From assembly GCA_951799405.1 (NCBI GenBank), contig OX637353.1:16430001-16494000 (forward strand): a stretch of DNA of 64,000 nt, given 5' to 3'. The first letter of the stretch is position 1. Every line of letters starts with the position of its first letter. A model generated the notes under the pieces. It was not told where the DNA came from. It made no database searches and saw only the letters and a list, made by a program, of their open reading frames with translations. The DNA comes from Agapetus fuscipes. Lineage: Eukaryota; Arthropoda; Insecta; Trichoptera; Glossosomatidae. Below, piece after piece: positions 51,853 to 61,529 of the stretch. The position numbers and the translations under genes were made by a program.

Positions 51853-52205
51853 CTATGACAAAACGACACAGAAAATACATCACATGACAAAACATCACCG
51901 ATGGCTAACACTTGACTCGTAAATGGAAGGTTGTGGATTCGGATCCCGGCGGAGCACAAAAAATATACCATTTATATTTCCCAAATATGCTCTTCGCTGG
52001 GTTGAAAAAAATCATAAAACCTTTACCAAAGACCGGTCATTAAAAAGGTCCATCCAGCCTTACAGCAACTGGGTCTTGCTTGAGAATTGGCGCATTGTAG
52101 CGACGACCAAGCTCGTACACCTCTGCGGCACTACAACAAGTGTCATAGACCCCTAGAGTCTCTAGAATCTAGGTAGTCTCCCGCACAGGATTTCTTTAAA
52201 AAAAA
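51853..52205 (+). mobile_element. SINE C copy preceded by a family H fragment
   Basis: 51853-51897 (ACTATGACAAAACGACACAG, CATGACAAAACATCACC) is family H. SINE C follows with a shortened head (GGCTAACACTTGACTCG), GGTTGTGGATTCGGATCCC, and a full body to GTCTCCCGCACAGGATTTCT plus A run. Confidence 0.78.
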
Positions 52206-52285
52206 AGGATAGGAAGACATGGAGGCAGCTCTGCAGAGGCTCTGGCCACCCCTGGTGGAATGTCGACAGAGTTACAGTTACAGAT
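52206..52285 (+). pseudogene. Family G LINE 3'-end fragment
   Basis: GATAGGAAGACATGGAGG, AGAGGCTCTGGCCACCCC and GTTACAGTTACAG match 16955-17030. Confidence 0.55.
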
Positions 52286-52398
52286 AAACCATTATGTACA
52301 CACACACACACCCACACTCCCTCCCTACAGGGCAGGGTATAAGGCTGTGAGTCAGGTCAGGCTTCCCGCCATTCAAGCGCCTGGCCCAGTGGCGCCCT

Positions 52399-52446
52399 GT
52401 GGGGGGGGGGGGGGGAGGGAGGTGGGAGGTGGGAGCAGGGGGAGGC
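52399..52446 (+). other. G-rich tract, possible G-quadruplex
   Basis: A run of about 15 G is followed by GGGAGG, TGGGAGG and AGCAGGGGGAGG, giving more than four G-triplets within 48 bases. Confidence 0.7.
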
Positions 52447-52509
52447 AGAACACTGCGACCTTCACAACAATACACCCCACTATACAGGGTGCTCGGCTGA
52501 CCTTTCTTA

Positions 52510-52895
52510 AGGCTAGTTCGGACAAGGCGACTATTTTAGTCGAGTAGCGAGTAATTTAGTGGCTAAACGTGTGCGAACCACAAAAAATTAGTCGAGTAGT
52601 TTATTCAATGGTTTAGTCGAGTCGATCCATTTCACTCTATTTTTTCGGGCGAGTAGCGCCCCCCACCACCGTCCGTGGCCGAGTGTGGCCGAGTAGCCAC
52701 GGACAAGTCCGAGTCCGAGTGGGATCCGACATCCGACGGGAATCCGAGCGGGATCTGAGATCCGACACCCGACAAGTTCCCACTTGTCGGGTGTCGGATC
52801 CGTATATTAATCGGAGGTTCGAGTTGCAGAACATTTCGGACAAAATCGGTTTCCGACAAGTGTGAATAGCTCCATACATAATGTTCTGCCACTGG
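52510..52895. mobile_element. MITE fragments next to the gap
   Basis: GGCTAGTTCGGACAAGGCGA after CTTAA looks like a TIR-element end with repeated TAGTCGAGTAG words. From 52740 the sequence matches the palindromic MITE at 3902-4083 (CCACTTGTCGGGTGTCGG, TCCATACATAATGTTCTG) and is cut by the gap. Confidence 0.5.
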
Positions 52896-53095
52896 NNNNN
52901 NNNNNNNNNNNNNNNNNNNNNNNNNNNNNNNNNNNNNNNNNNNNNNNNNNNNNNNNNNNNNNNNNNNNNNNNNNNNNNNNNNNNNNNNNNNNNNNNNNNN
53001 NNNNNNNNNNNNNNNNNNNNNNNNNNNNNNNNNNNNNNNNNNNNNNNNNNNNNNNNNNNNNNNNNNNNNNNNNNNNNNNNNNNNNNNNNNNNNNN
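52896..53095. other. Assembly gap (200 N)
   Basis: Exactly 200 N, so probably a placeholder of unknown true size. The flanking palindromic MITE may have caused the break. Confidence 0.98.
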
Positions 53096-53860
53096 GTTGA
53101 TCCTGTGAGCGCGGGATGTTGAGCTCCGTGAGCAACGGTCGTGAGCACGCTGTTAGCAGACACATCGTAATCTCAATAGCAAACAACAATATCATCACGC
53201 ACGTCACAAATAATACATCAGCCTGGAAGACAGGTGGACAACAACTCTGGGAAGTCGTTTCCAAATATGTAAAAACAACGCAGACACATACAAATAATAA
53301 GATGACCTCAACCCCGGGAACAGTAGCGCGCATCCGTGTGTTTGGTGGCATGAGGGAGACTGAAGAGCATGGAAATCATAATTATTGCATGAGAATCTGA
53401 ACGTCAGTGATTGAGTGTAGAACTCCACTAGTTCTTATTGTGTGTGTATAACTTGAAAACGCACTGTTCTAGATCTGGTCGTATAGCACCACATTATTTT
53501 ACTGTATGCAACACTTCATAAAAATAAAAAATAGCATGTCCGGTCATGCAAATACGACGGGGAAATCAAACAACTGAATGATGGAGGCAGCAGCGTGGGA
53601 GGAGGGGGAGAAGCCCTGCAGGGACAGAGGAAGCCCCACACGCCCCCTCCCAGGCGGGGAGCAGCTTCAGCTGGTGACGAGGTGCGAGGGGCCAGCACAG
53701 TAACGAGATTAAGGCATAAGCCCTCAAGGAGCAAGGTCGCCTGGACTCACAACACGCGAGCAGGTAACAAGAACAGAGAGCAAGCAGGAGCCTAGGAGCT
53801 GGCATCTGCCCAAGGCAAGCAGACGACGTCAACGGGAATCTTACAATGCGTGTAGGTGGC
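53096..53860. other. Unassigned sequence, GC-rich at 53580-53820
   Basis: ORFs on both strands overlap in the GC-rich part, which suggests composition rather than a gene. No domain seen. Confidence 0.4.
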
Positions 53861-53892
53861 CAAGGAAAGAAATATTTGAAAAGGTGCTAGAG

Positions 53893-54000
53893 TCAACGAC
53901 GATACCATGTTGAAAGCACCGGTTCTCATCAGATCACCAAAGTTAAGAAACATTGGGCGCTGATGTTACCTGGATGGGTGACCGCTCAGGTTGTTGGCAT
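53893..54000 (+). pseudogene. 5S rRNA-derived head
   Basis: ACGATACCATGTTGAAAGC, ACCGGTTCTCATCAGATCAC, AAAGTTAAG (box A region) and ACCTGGATGGGTGACCGC (box C) follow the 5S rRNA order almost from its first base. About ten bases before the terminal TTGTTGGCAT are missing, and A box changes are visible, so this is a SINE promoter head or pseudogene and not a 5S gene. Confidence 0.8.
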
Positions 54001-54004
54001 TTCT

Positions 54005-54240
54005 TGGACCGGTCCGTAGTCCAGTGACAACACTTTGGACTCGTAAAATTGAAGGTTGTGGGTTCGAATCCTGGCGGAGCACAAAAAATATACTATTCAT
54101 CTTTTCAAAATTGCTCTTCGCTGGGTGAAAAATTCATAAACCTTTAAGTACCAAAAACCAGTCATCACAAGGTCCATCCAACCTTACAGGGTATTGCTTG
54201 AGAATTGGCGCTTTGTAGGGACAACCAAGCTCGCAAAAAG
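54005..54240 (+). mobile_element. SINE C part of the composite
   Basis: GGACCGGTCCGTAGTCCAGTG, B box GGTTCGAATCCTGGCGGA and the body, ending CAAGCTCGCAAAAAGTCC. Confidence 0.85.
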
Positions 54241-54616
54241 TCCGATCGATATCTCAGTTGGCAGAATGCTTGCATTCCAAACCGAGAGCAAGGGTTCGAT
54301 CCCCACCGAGGGTGTCAGAAATGATTTCCCGTTTCGGTGTCTATTTCAACCTAAAATAAATACCGGCAAGGTGCACTCTGCCTTTCCCACAAGAAATGAA
54401 AACCAGCCCCCCCGGGAGCTGGGAAACGCCCACTCCTCACACCAATGCCTCACACCAACCACTTCAACTGAAGTGGTTGGTGTGAGGCCGGCTCACTTAC
54501 CCGTAAAAATAAATAGGTCTCGAATCGCCACATGCAACTTCTTCGGGGATAACGCAGGCAAGAAATTACGCTACATGTGTAGCTTAGTTGCGTTTAGTTG
54601 CGTTTGCGTATGTGGG
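54241..54616 (+). mobile_element. SINE B part of the composite, with local duplication
   Basis: GATCGATATCTCAGTTGGC, B box GGTTCGATCCCCACCGAG and the body. Around 54440-54490 CTCACACCAA is duplicated and CACTTCAACTGAAGTGG forms a palindrome. It ends TAGCTTAGTTGCGTTTAG and GTTGCGTTTGCG. Confidence 0.85.
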
Positions 54617-54648
54617 CAAGGAAAGAAATATTTGAAAAGGTGCTAGAG

Positions 54649-54779
54649 GTGTTCTATAGGAGGGGCAAGAGAAGGATAATAACGAACAGTCGGTTTTAAC
54701 TTTGTTATGTCGAGATATGGAATGAATGAGCCACTTACATCATGTCACTTGGAATGATTTTTCTGTTCCTGTCATACAA
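54649..54779. other. Unassigned sequence
   Basis: Nothing recognised. Confidence 0.3.
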
Positions 54780-55115
54780 AGGTTCATCCAGTCTTACAAC
54801 AAATGGGTCTTGCTTGAAAAACTAGCGTTCACTAGCGACGAATGGTCACGTTATCTATAGACCGAATAAACTAGCGTTCACTAGCGACGAATGGTCACGT
54901 TATCTATAGACCGAATAAACTAGCGTTCACTAGCGACGAATGGTCACGTTATCTATAGACCGAATAAACTAGCGTTCACTAGCGACGAATGGTCACGTTA
55001 TCTATAGACCGAATAAACTAGCGTTCACTAGCGACGAATGGTCACGTTATCTATAGACCGAATAAACTAGCGTTCACTAGCGACGAATGGTCACGTTATC
55101 TATAGACCGAATAAA
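54780..55115. repeat. 49-bp minisatellite (6 units) grown from SINE C
   Basis: ACTAGCGTTCACTAGCGACG recurs at 54821, 54870, 54919, 54968, 55017 and 55066. Just before the first unit, GGTTCATCCAGTCTTACAAC and TGGGTCTTGCTTGA are SINE C. The unit start is the mutated SINE C segment (GGCGCTTTGTAGCGACGA), so the array arose inside the SINE. Confidence 0.9.
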
Positions 55116-55315
55116 ACTTAAAATGCTATTTGTTTAAGGTAACTCCGCGGCCTTTCTACTTAAATCGGCTTAGCGGGTGTCTGGTAGATCGCGAGTGCTG
55201 GCTGCCCTTGGGGTAGAGGGCTCTTGAGGTGTGATTTTCGCAGAACAGCGCTCGACAAATATATAAGCCAAAAATTGATTTATTTAGTGATGTCTGGAGT
55301 GGTGTTTTATGAGGT

Positions 55316-55346
<31 letters not shown>

Positions 55347-55354
55347 TTTATTGA

Positions 55355-55600
55355 AACAATATGACGAAGAAAGTGTATGCTGCAAGAATTGATGGATGTC
55401 GTGGAAGAGGAAGACCGAGAAAGGTATGGATGGACCAAATTTTCTAAATAGCGAGTGAATGGGATATCCAGACTCATAATAAAATGAGAACTTGTATGAA
55501 AAAGGTTATGACTCTGGATGAAATGAAAGAAGTATGCAAGGACAGGAAGAAGTGGCGGCTAATCTGCAATGCTGATTTGTAATGTTGGTATATTAGTTTG
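55355..55600 (+). pseudogene. Family G-like LINE C-terminal fragment
   Basis: RGRGRPRKVWMDQIF-type product (55395-55445) with a stop, then MRTCMKKVMTLDEMKEVCKD and RKKWRLICNAD. Same layout as 32089-32313. 5'-truncated. Confidence 0.6.
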
Positions 55601-55710
55601 CTACATTTTTTGCATAAGAAATTTTTGACTTTTTTTGTATAGATTTATTTTTAAGATTTTGTTGTTTTTTTTTATTTTTTGTTTATACTTAAATGTTATT
55701 TATTACTAGT

Positions 55711-55905
55711 ATTCCTTGACTTATAGGTTGGTATGACGCTGACCACCCATACTGTAAAAAATGGTTCACTTTGCCAATGTCACCCCTGTTTCAGGGAATG
55801 TCGGCAAGAGTTGCAGGACTTATGTTCATTTGAGGTTTGGATTTTATTTGTAAGTACACAATCAGCATTTGTAAGCGCGAAATACCCGTGTTTGTTTGTG
55901 GGTGC
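55711..55905 (+). mobile_element. Family A repeat, 3'-truncated
   Basis: CCTTGACTTATAGGTTGG, GCTGACCACCCATACTG, GGTTCACTTTGCCAATGTC, TAAGTACACAATCAGCATTT. It stops at GTTTGTGGGTGCC. Confidence 0.83.
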
Positions 55906-56108
55906 CATATAGGATACCATAAAGTTATAATGTAATACAAGTATTATAAAAATAAAACAATATTTTATGCAAAAAAAATCAAAACAATATAAGTGTATCA
56001 TTCTAACATTCGTCTTTCTAGCAGAACCTTCCATTCCCGCATCAGTCCATTCATTCTATTATTAAATATATCCAGATGTGGTGAGGATGGCATGTATAGG
56101 GCCGATAT

Positions 56109-56890
56109 GAGCCTTTCGTTACGGCTACAGCTGTCAGGGGCTGCCTCATCACCTTGGAAATATGGTGGACAGCTGACCTGCCTGCAAGTGGCAGCTGACC
56201 TGCCTGCAAGTGACAGCTGACCTGCCTGCAAGTGGCAGCTGACCTGCCTGCAAGTGACAGCTGACCTGCCTGCAAGTGACAGCTGACCTGCCTGCAAGTG
56301 GCAGCTGACCTGCCTGCAAGTGACAGCTGACCTGCCTGCAAGTGACAGCTGACCTGCCTGCAAGTGGCAGCTGACCTGCCTGCAAGTGGCAGCTGATCTG
56401 CCTGCAAGTGACAGCTGACCTGCCTGCAAGTGGCAGCTGACCTGCCTGCAAGTGACAGCTGACCTGCCTGCAAGTGACAGCTGACCTGCCTGCAAGTGAC
56501 AGCTGACCTGCCTGCAAGTGACAGCTGACCTGCCTGCAAGTGACAGCTGACCTGCCTGCAAGTGACAGCTGACCTGCCTGCAAGTGACAGCTGACCTGCC
56601 TGACCTGCCTGCAAGTGCCTGCAAGAGCCTTTCGTTACGGCTACAGCTGTCAGGGGCTGCCTCATCACCTTGGAAATATGGTGGACAGCTGACCTGCCTG
56701 CAAGTGACAGCTGACCTGCCTGCAAGTGGCAGCTGACCTGCCTGCAAGTGACAGCTGACCTGCCTGCAAGTGACAGCTGACCTGCCTGCAAGTGACAGCT
56801 GACCTGCCTGCAAGTGACAGCTGACCTGCCTGCAAGTGACAGCTGACCTGCCTGCAAGTGACAGCTGACCTGCCTGCAAGCGTCAGCTGG
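56109..56890. repeat. 22-bp minisatellite in two blocks (20 and 9 units)
   Basis: CAGCTGACCTGCCTGCAAGT plus two bases repeats every 22 from 56170 to 56588 and from 56686 to 56862. Both blocks are preceded by the same roughly 60-bp segment (GAGCCTTTCGTTACGGCTAC... at 56112 and 56627), so the whole module was duplicated. Because 22 is not a multiple of 3 and no frame has a stop, minus-strand ORFs of 144, 293 and 352 residues appear; these are not genes. Confidence 0.95.
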
Positions 56891-58199
56891 CATCATGGGT
56901 GCAGATGAAACTGAGAGCTGAGGAACTTCATTAGTAAGCCCACTACTCTTCCACGACCTTAATTCCATACTCCTCTCACAACTACAACATTTCATGCCAT
57001 GATAATCATAGAACACTATTTCTATGAAGATTTGTATGAAAACTAACGATGAAATTAAAAGAAAACTTCTAGATTGATAATAAATAAATCTTAAGAAGCG
57101 CATGAACACACTTGTGTAGCGTTTGGCGTTTCATGTAAAATTAAAATCAATAAAAATCACCATGCCAACCAGCTGTCTCCGCAAACTAGCCAAGACGTCA
57201 ACTCACAAATAATGGTGAAGTCTCGCGCCTCCGTGCGGAACTAGGAGATGAGAGTTCTTAATATTGACAATATAATACATTCTCAATGCACTTTAAGTCA
57301 TTGCAGTTTAAATATATGATTTCCAGATGAATTACAGCGAGCTGCAGGAGCTACAAAATAACAACATTGATTTATTTACAAAGGATTATTGATGAAAGTG
57401 GAGTCGAGGGAGAAGCGCGACTTACCCCATAAACCAGTCGACAGTGTCTCTCAGGTACTCTGGTAGGCGCTCCAGCTTGTCGAATTGTGAGAACTCCTCT
57501 TATCACTGAAGTAACCCCGGGCTGTCCCAGGACTATTCCCGAACCCCCAACTGTCAAGTCTTCGCGGAAAATGTCAAAACTTCCTACCCCTCACAACAAA
57601 ATCACACAACTGACGGTCACCGCGCACAGAGAATGCAATTAGAAATACATCGACAGTGAAGCTTGAAAAAATCGCGTGCACGCGTCTCTCAAAAAAATGT
57701 TATTCATGACAAATTTATTGAGATACATCGCCTTTTCAAAGGCAAGCAGCTGAGCGAAAATTCGCCATCTTGTCTGGGAAAACTGGGGATACCATACTGC
57801 AAACAAATCTAATGTTGGTAAAGACCACTGACTGTTCATTAAAATCGCTATACTTTCTTCAATTTAGTAAAACAACTTTTAAATATTTACAAAACTAGTT
57901 AAAGAGCAAAGGAATAAGTTAATTTAATTGATAAAATTTTAAATAGAAAAGACATATTGTGAAAATGAGATTTGATTTATTATGAAACTGAAAATATGTA
58001 GCTTACAGAATTAAAACTAAATATCTGCCAAGTTATTCCTTTGAAAAATTAATGTGTTGCATTTTTTCGATTTTTGTTGCAAATTCTTCATCTTCTATTA
58101 AATTAGATCTAACGCATTTTCACGTAGCTACGATTATTGATTATACTTTTAACGATGCTGCCAACAAGTTGAAAAGTATAAAATATATTTTGAGAGTAA
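56891..58199. other. Unassigned AT-rich sequence
   Basis: No shared repeat or domain-bearing frame. The part next to 58200 may be the 3' flank or terminal repeat of the Penelope fragment. Confidence 0.4.
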
Positions 58200-58908
58200 A
58201 TTACTTAAAAGTTGTAATACATAAATCACTTTTTGTGTTCTTTCGGGTTTGACCATGTTCCACTTGCAGCTCCCACATCTGCCGACGTTTCGCTTTCACG
58301 AGCAGAAAGTATCTTCAGGGCGAGTTTTCAAAGCGTTGTGGCGGTTTTCGTTGTTTTCGCGGAAGCGCATTGGTGTAAACTGATAGGGAATGCGATGCGT
58401 TGTTCTCATCTTCCTTCGCTCTGAGGGGGGGTAGGTGTGACGGAGGGTGGGGGTGGTGACGCTGGGGTCAGCGCGGGTGTGTGCGCAGACGCGTGCGCCA
58501 GTAGGGGTGCGCAGGGTGGACCCGGTCTCACTTGGGTCGTGACAGGTACCTGTTTTACCGACTGGTCGACTAAGTCGATAGAAGTAGGGGGCGGTTTTAC
58601 CGATCGGGGCGGCAAAGCTGATCTCCATATTTTGTTTAATTTCAGGCCTTCTTTTTTGTTGAAATTTTTGTGCTGGTGGATTTCAATGCACTCTCTATAC
58701 ATTCTAGAAAAATAGCTCTTTATTTTTGCCAATATCTTGGTTTTTTTCGAATAAAATATCGTGGTAGTCCAAGCAGGCGTGCTCCGCTACCGCTGATTCT
58801 TCATATTGGCCTATACGGCAGTTCCTTTTATGCTTTTTTAGCCTCGGGCCCGTAAATCTTTTGGTCGTACCGATGTAGGCCGATGAAGTATTAATACCGG
58901 CCATGAAA
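58200..58908 (-). pseudogene. Penelope-like element: GIY-YIG endonuclease end and ribozyme region
   Basis: Penelope-like elements fuse RT to a GIY-YIG nuclease. The minus strand 58904-58704 reads SSAYIGTTKRF, LKKHKRNCRIGQYEESAVAE and HACLDYHDILFEKNQDI, matching the AYIG, the xxAxAEH helix and the glutamate region. A 1-base frameshift near 58730 leads to SYFSRMYRECIEIHQHKNFN and KKEGLKLNKIW, the usual C-terminal tail. It is followed by a proline-rich extension to 58406. The RT and the first GIY half are absent (5' truncation at about 58905). A hammerhead-like motif lies downstream. Confidence 0.82.
58281..58322 (-). ncRNA. Hammerhead ribozyme-like motif downstream of Penelope ORF
   Basis: Minus strand: GCC, CUGAAGA (58318-58312), CUUUC/GAAAG helix II with a seven-base loop, GAAAC (58291-58287), GUC, GGC. 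All core bases are present; helix I is GCC/GGC. Helix III is reduced to AC/GU without a loop, as reported for Penelope hammerheads that act as dimers. Confidence 0.65.
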
Positions 58909-59384
58909 GTGAAAGTGAAAGTTTTTAACTTTATTTACTTAAAAGTTCTTTGATTTTCCATTGTTTTTTGAGTCTTCATCACCCAGATAGCAGGTCAGTT
59001 TGCAGCAAGTTTGATTTGTACTTGAATTTATATTGTCATGTCAAATATGACAAAATTAGTTTATTGCAATATTGCTGCAAGCTTGCTTTTTGCATCATGC
59101 TTCAAAGATGAATAAACAAGTTTGCTTTTTGTTTGATACAAACTTGCGTGACGGGCTGTCAAAAATACGATTAGCAGTGTTGCCGTTTTATCGATTTTGC
59201 TAGAGGTTTCGAGCTCTTTTTTTTTTTAATCTCGCGACTTTTGGTTTTTCCCAGCGGCAGCACTGATTAGACACGAGTTAACAGAATAAATGGTGACGCG
59301 CATGCCTAGGAATCTTCGGGCATATTTGGTTCTGGCAACATTATTTATGAATTTACTCTCTCTGTGGCTGTTTCTCAAACAACT
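58909..59384. other. Unassigned sequence
   Basis: GTGAAA triplication at 58905-58922, then AT-rich sequence with repeated CAAGTTTG / CAAACTTG words between 59005 and 59150, possibly a decayed inverted repeat. Confidence 0.35.
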
Positions 59385-59460
59385 TTGAAATGACGTCACG
59401 AGAGACGCCCCCACGTGACCGCGTGTGGCGGGTGGCCGGCCGCCATTTGTGTTCACATTA
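59385..59460 (+). promoter_or_regulatory. Promoter-like cluster (CRE, E-box, YY1-like)
   Basis: TGACGTCA (59391-59398), CACGTG (59412-59417) and GGCCGCCATTT (about 59438-59448) lie within 60 bases of locally CpG-rich sequence, some 75-130 bases upstream of the THAP-like ATG. Such clusters mark housekeeping promoters. No expression evidence. Confidence 0.4.
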
Positions 59461-59521
59461 GTTTGCACGAGTACCGCTCGCCTTGTCAATTTCTTAAATT
59501 TTTGTTATTTTGCGTTTTGTA

Positions 59522-59782
59522 ATGTCCAGTCGCCTTTGTTATGTACCTCATTGTTTCAATACGGAAGTTAAAGGAATCAGATACGTGTTTATTTGACGAT
59601 TAGTAATGTACTTACTGGAGAAAGAGAAAAGTTTGGATGAACTGGAAATGTGTGCTTGTTTTAGAAAAGATTCCTATAAGAGATCGCAAAAGCTTTAATA
59701 AATGGTTTCAAGCCATTGGAAGTTCGAAGAAAGCCGTCTTTTAAAATGTTTCGGCATGCTGTTCCTACATTATTTTTACCAG
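59522..59782 (+). pseudogene. THAP-like zinc-finger first exon, broken
   Basis: THAP domains bind DNA through a C2CH zinc site and end with AVPT. The start reads MSSRLCYVPHCFNTEVKG, matching the THAP N terminus with the first Cys pair (C6, C11), then stops at a TGA (about 59594). In another frame the end reads KPSFKMFRHAVPTLFLPG, matching the THAP C-terminal end. The middle Cys-His pair is not clear. The block closes with CAG and GTATGT at 59783, a consensus splice donor, and many THAP genes have an intron there. Frameshifts suggest a dead exon, of a host gene or a P-element-like transposon. Confidence 0.45.
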
Positions 59783-60234
59783 GTATGTAAAACTATTTCT
59801 TTTTGAATAGGTACTTAAGTAGGACGTGTTTGATGTACTTTTTGTAGAAATAAGAAATGTGTATTATCTAGATTTTGGCACTTACTTGTTGAACTTACGT
59901 TTTTATTTATTTCAAATATTTTTACGTAAAAATTTTAAAGTAAATTTTAGCAAAGTTGTTTGTAACCTAAATGTGACATATTCTGTGAAAATAAGTTGCA
60001 AAATTAGTTCTATGAAGCCATTTGATGTATGTTGATAAAACTGGCAGTGCTTATAATATAATATGATATCCGGGGCTAGGGAAACTAAGCCCCGGATAAC
60101 AATAATAATATGGGGATAATTTCTTTGGTGAGCGCTGTTTTATTGTGAATCATACATCAAAATTTATTCAGAAGCTTCAAAGAACCCCCAACATTTATTG
60201 ATTGTTATTACACTTGTTTCAGTTCCTCTAACCC
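59783..60234. other. Unassigned sequence, SINE C-variant end at ~60112-60160
   Basis: TTTCTTTGGTGAGCGCTG near 60118 matches the 3' end of the SINE C variant at 14447 and 62196. The rest is AT-rich without features. Confidence 0.4.
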
Positions 60235-60490
60235 TTGAGCCCTCGAGGGTTGACAACAAAAAGCTCTTATAAATCTACAGTACTGCCTTTTCGGACATTG
60301 TGGCGTCACAGTTTCTTGAGCTCTGTGCACCGATTGACTATGGAGCCGTGGGAGAGACTGCGTCCGAGCGAGAAGCTCCCACCTGGACAGGATCGTGAGT
60401 TGTCTCTATGGATGGCCCTAAACAGGTTGAGAACGGGTGTTGGCAGAGCGCATTGTAACATTGTAACACATGAAGAAGTATCATCCTATT
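60235..60490 (+). pseudogene. Possible R1/I-like LINE C-terminal scrap
   Basis: The frame contains PPGQDRELSLWMALNRLRTG and VGRAHCNIVTHE. W.ALNRLRTGVGR is reminiscent of the segment before the zinc knuckle in R1/I-type ORF2 proteins. No knuckle follows. Weak. Confidence 0.35.
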
Positions 60491-60893
60491 TGCAATAAAA
60501 ATAAGTACACAGTTAAAATTTATTCATATGATATTATATTTTTATGTGTTTTCATGCATAACTCCTTACAGGGCAATCAGATCTTGGTATTTAATAATAT
60601 ATGCTTTAATTCAAGATTTTCTTTATTTTCTTTATTCAAGATTGACTTTATTTCAAGATTTCTCATTATTTTATTCCACCTTGCTCATAATATTAATCTG
60701 TTTATGGAAAATGGGCCCTTAGTTATGCAATTTTTTTCTTTCATTTGAATCATATTGAATCATAGTCGACAACCTAGTAATAAATAAATGGAAACACAGA
60801 AAACCATTTCCATGTAAGTATATAATTATTTTCTAGTTAATATCCGGGATGGTCATCTTTTATTCCGTATTGGCATACCAGTGTACTCATTTA

Positions 60894-61047
60894 GGCCCCT
60901 TACGCACTAGCGGCTGGCCGCTTAGGCGGTTCGGCGGTTTAAAGCTGTTTTAGTGCATACGATCACCAGCGTTGCATACTAAATTGGAAAAGCGGCAGGT
61001 CTCGCGGCTAACCGCCTAGGCGGTTAACCGCTAGTGCGTAAGGGGGC
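60894..61047. mobile_element. 154-bp MITE with TTA target duplication (PIF/Harbinger-like)
   Basis: GGCCCCTTACGCACTAGCGG at the left and its complement, with one mismatch, at the right. TTA at 60891-60893 and 61048-61050. Sub-terminal GCGGTT / AACCGC words extend the symmetry. Confidence 0.88.
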
Positions 61048-61079
61048 TTAGTTTGTATAACAAATGTAGATTTTTCACC

Positions 61080-61345
61080 AATTCCTTGACTTATAGGTTG
61101 GTATGAAGCTGACCACTTATACTGTAAAAAATGGTTCACTTTGCCAATGTCACCCCTGTTTCAGGGAATGTCGGCAAAAGTTGTAGGGCTTATGTTCATT
61201 TGAGGCTTGAATTTTATTTGTAAGTACACATTCAGCATTTGTAAGCGCGAACTACACGTGTTTGTTTGTGGGCATACATCTGAGAGCTTTAAATGAATAT
61301 ATCCTTGCAACTTAGATTATAGATTATAGATTATTATAATAATTT
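61080..61345 (+). mobile_element. Family A repeat, full length
   Basis: CCTTGACTTATAGGTTGG, GCTGACCACTTATACTG, GGTTCACTTTGCCAATGTC, TAAGTACACATTCAGCATTT. The tail has TTATAGA units rather than TTAGA. Confidence 0.83.
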
Positions 61346-61529
61346 CTAAGAAAACGGAGTACCGTGGAACAAATTTCTAAAAAGAAAATTAAAACTGTTT
61401 ATAATGAAATCAGTACTTAGTGTATATTGCATCCTTAATTATAAATGTTTTGTAATATAATTACTAAAAATAGCCTTGTTTTTTTGTTACATAGCTGAGA
61501 GACAAAGCAACGGGGCTAGGGGAATAATG

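Larger units (their letters stand above)
53861..54648 (+). mobile_element. Composite 5S-SINE C-SINE B insertion with 32-bp duplication
   Basis: CAAGGAAAGAAATATTTGAA plus 12 more bases occur at 53861-53892 and again at 54617-54648. Between them lie a 5S rRNA-like head (53893-54000), SINE C (54005-54240) and SINE B (54241-54616). One duplication brackets all three, so they inserted as one unit. Confidence 0.85.

Noticed and set aside
52632..53351. ORFs spanning the run of N
   Set aside because: Translation across an assembly gap has no meaning.
53893..54000. Functional 5S rRNA gene
   Set aside because: About ten bases are missing near the 3' end, there are substitutions in conserved positions, no T-run terminator follows, and it is fused to a SINE.
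54821..55114. CRISPR-like array
   Set aside because: Units are contiguous without unique spacers, and the context is eukaryotic.
55998..57109. Minus-strand ORFs of 144-352 residues rich in QAGQL and CRQVSC
   Set aside because: They are translations of the 22-bp minisatellite in three frames; any stop-free repeat not divisible by three gives this.
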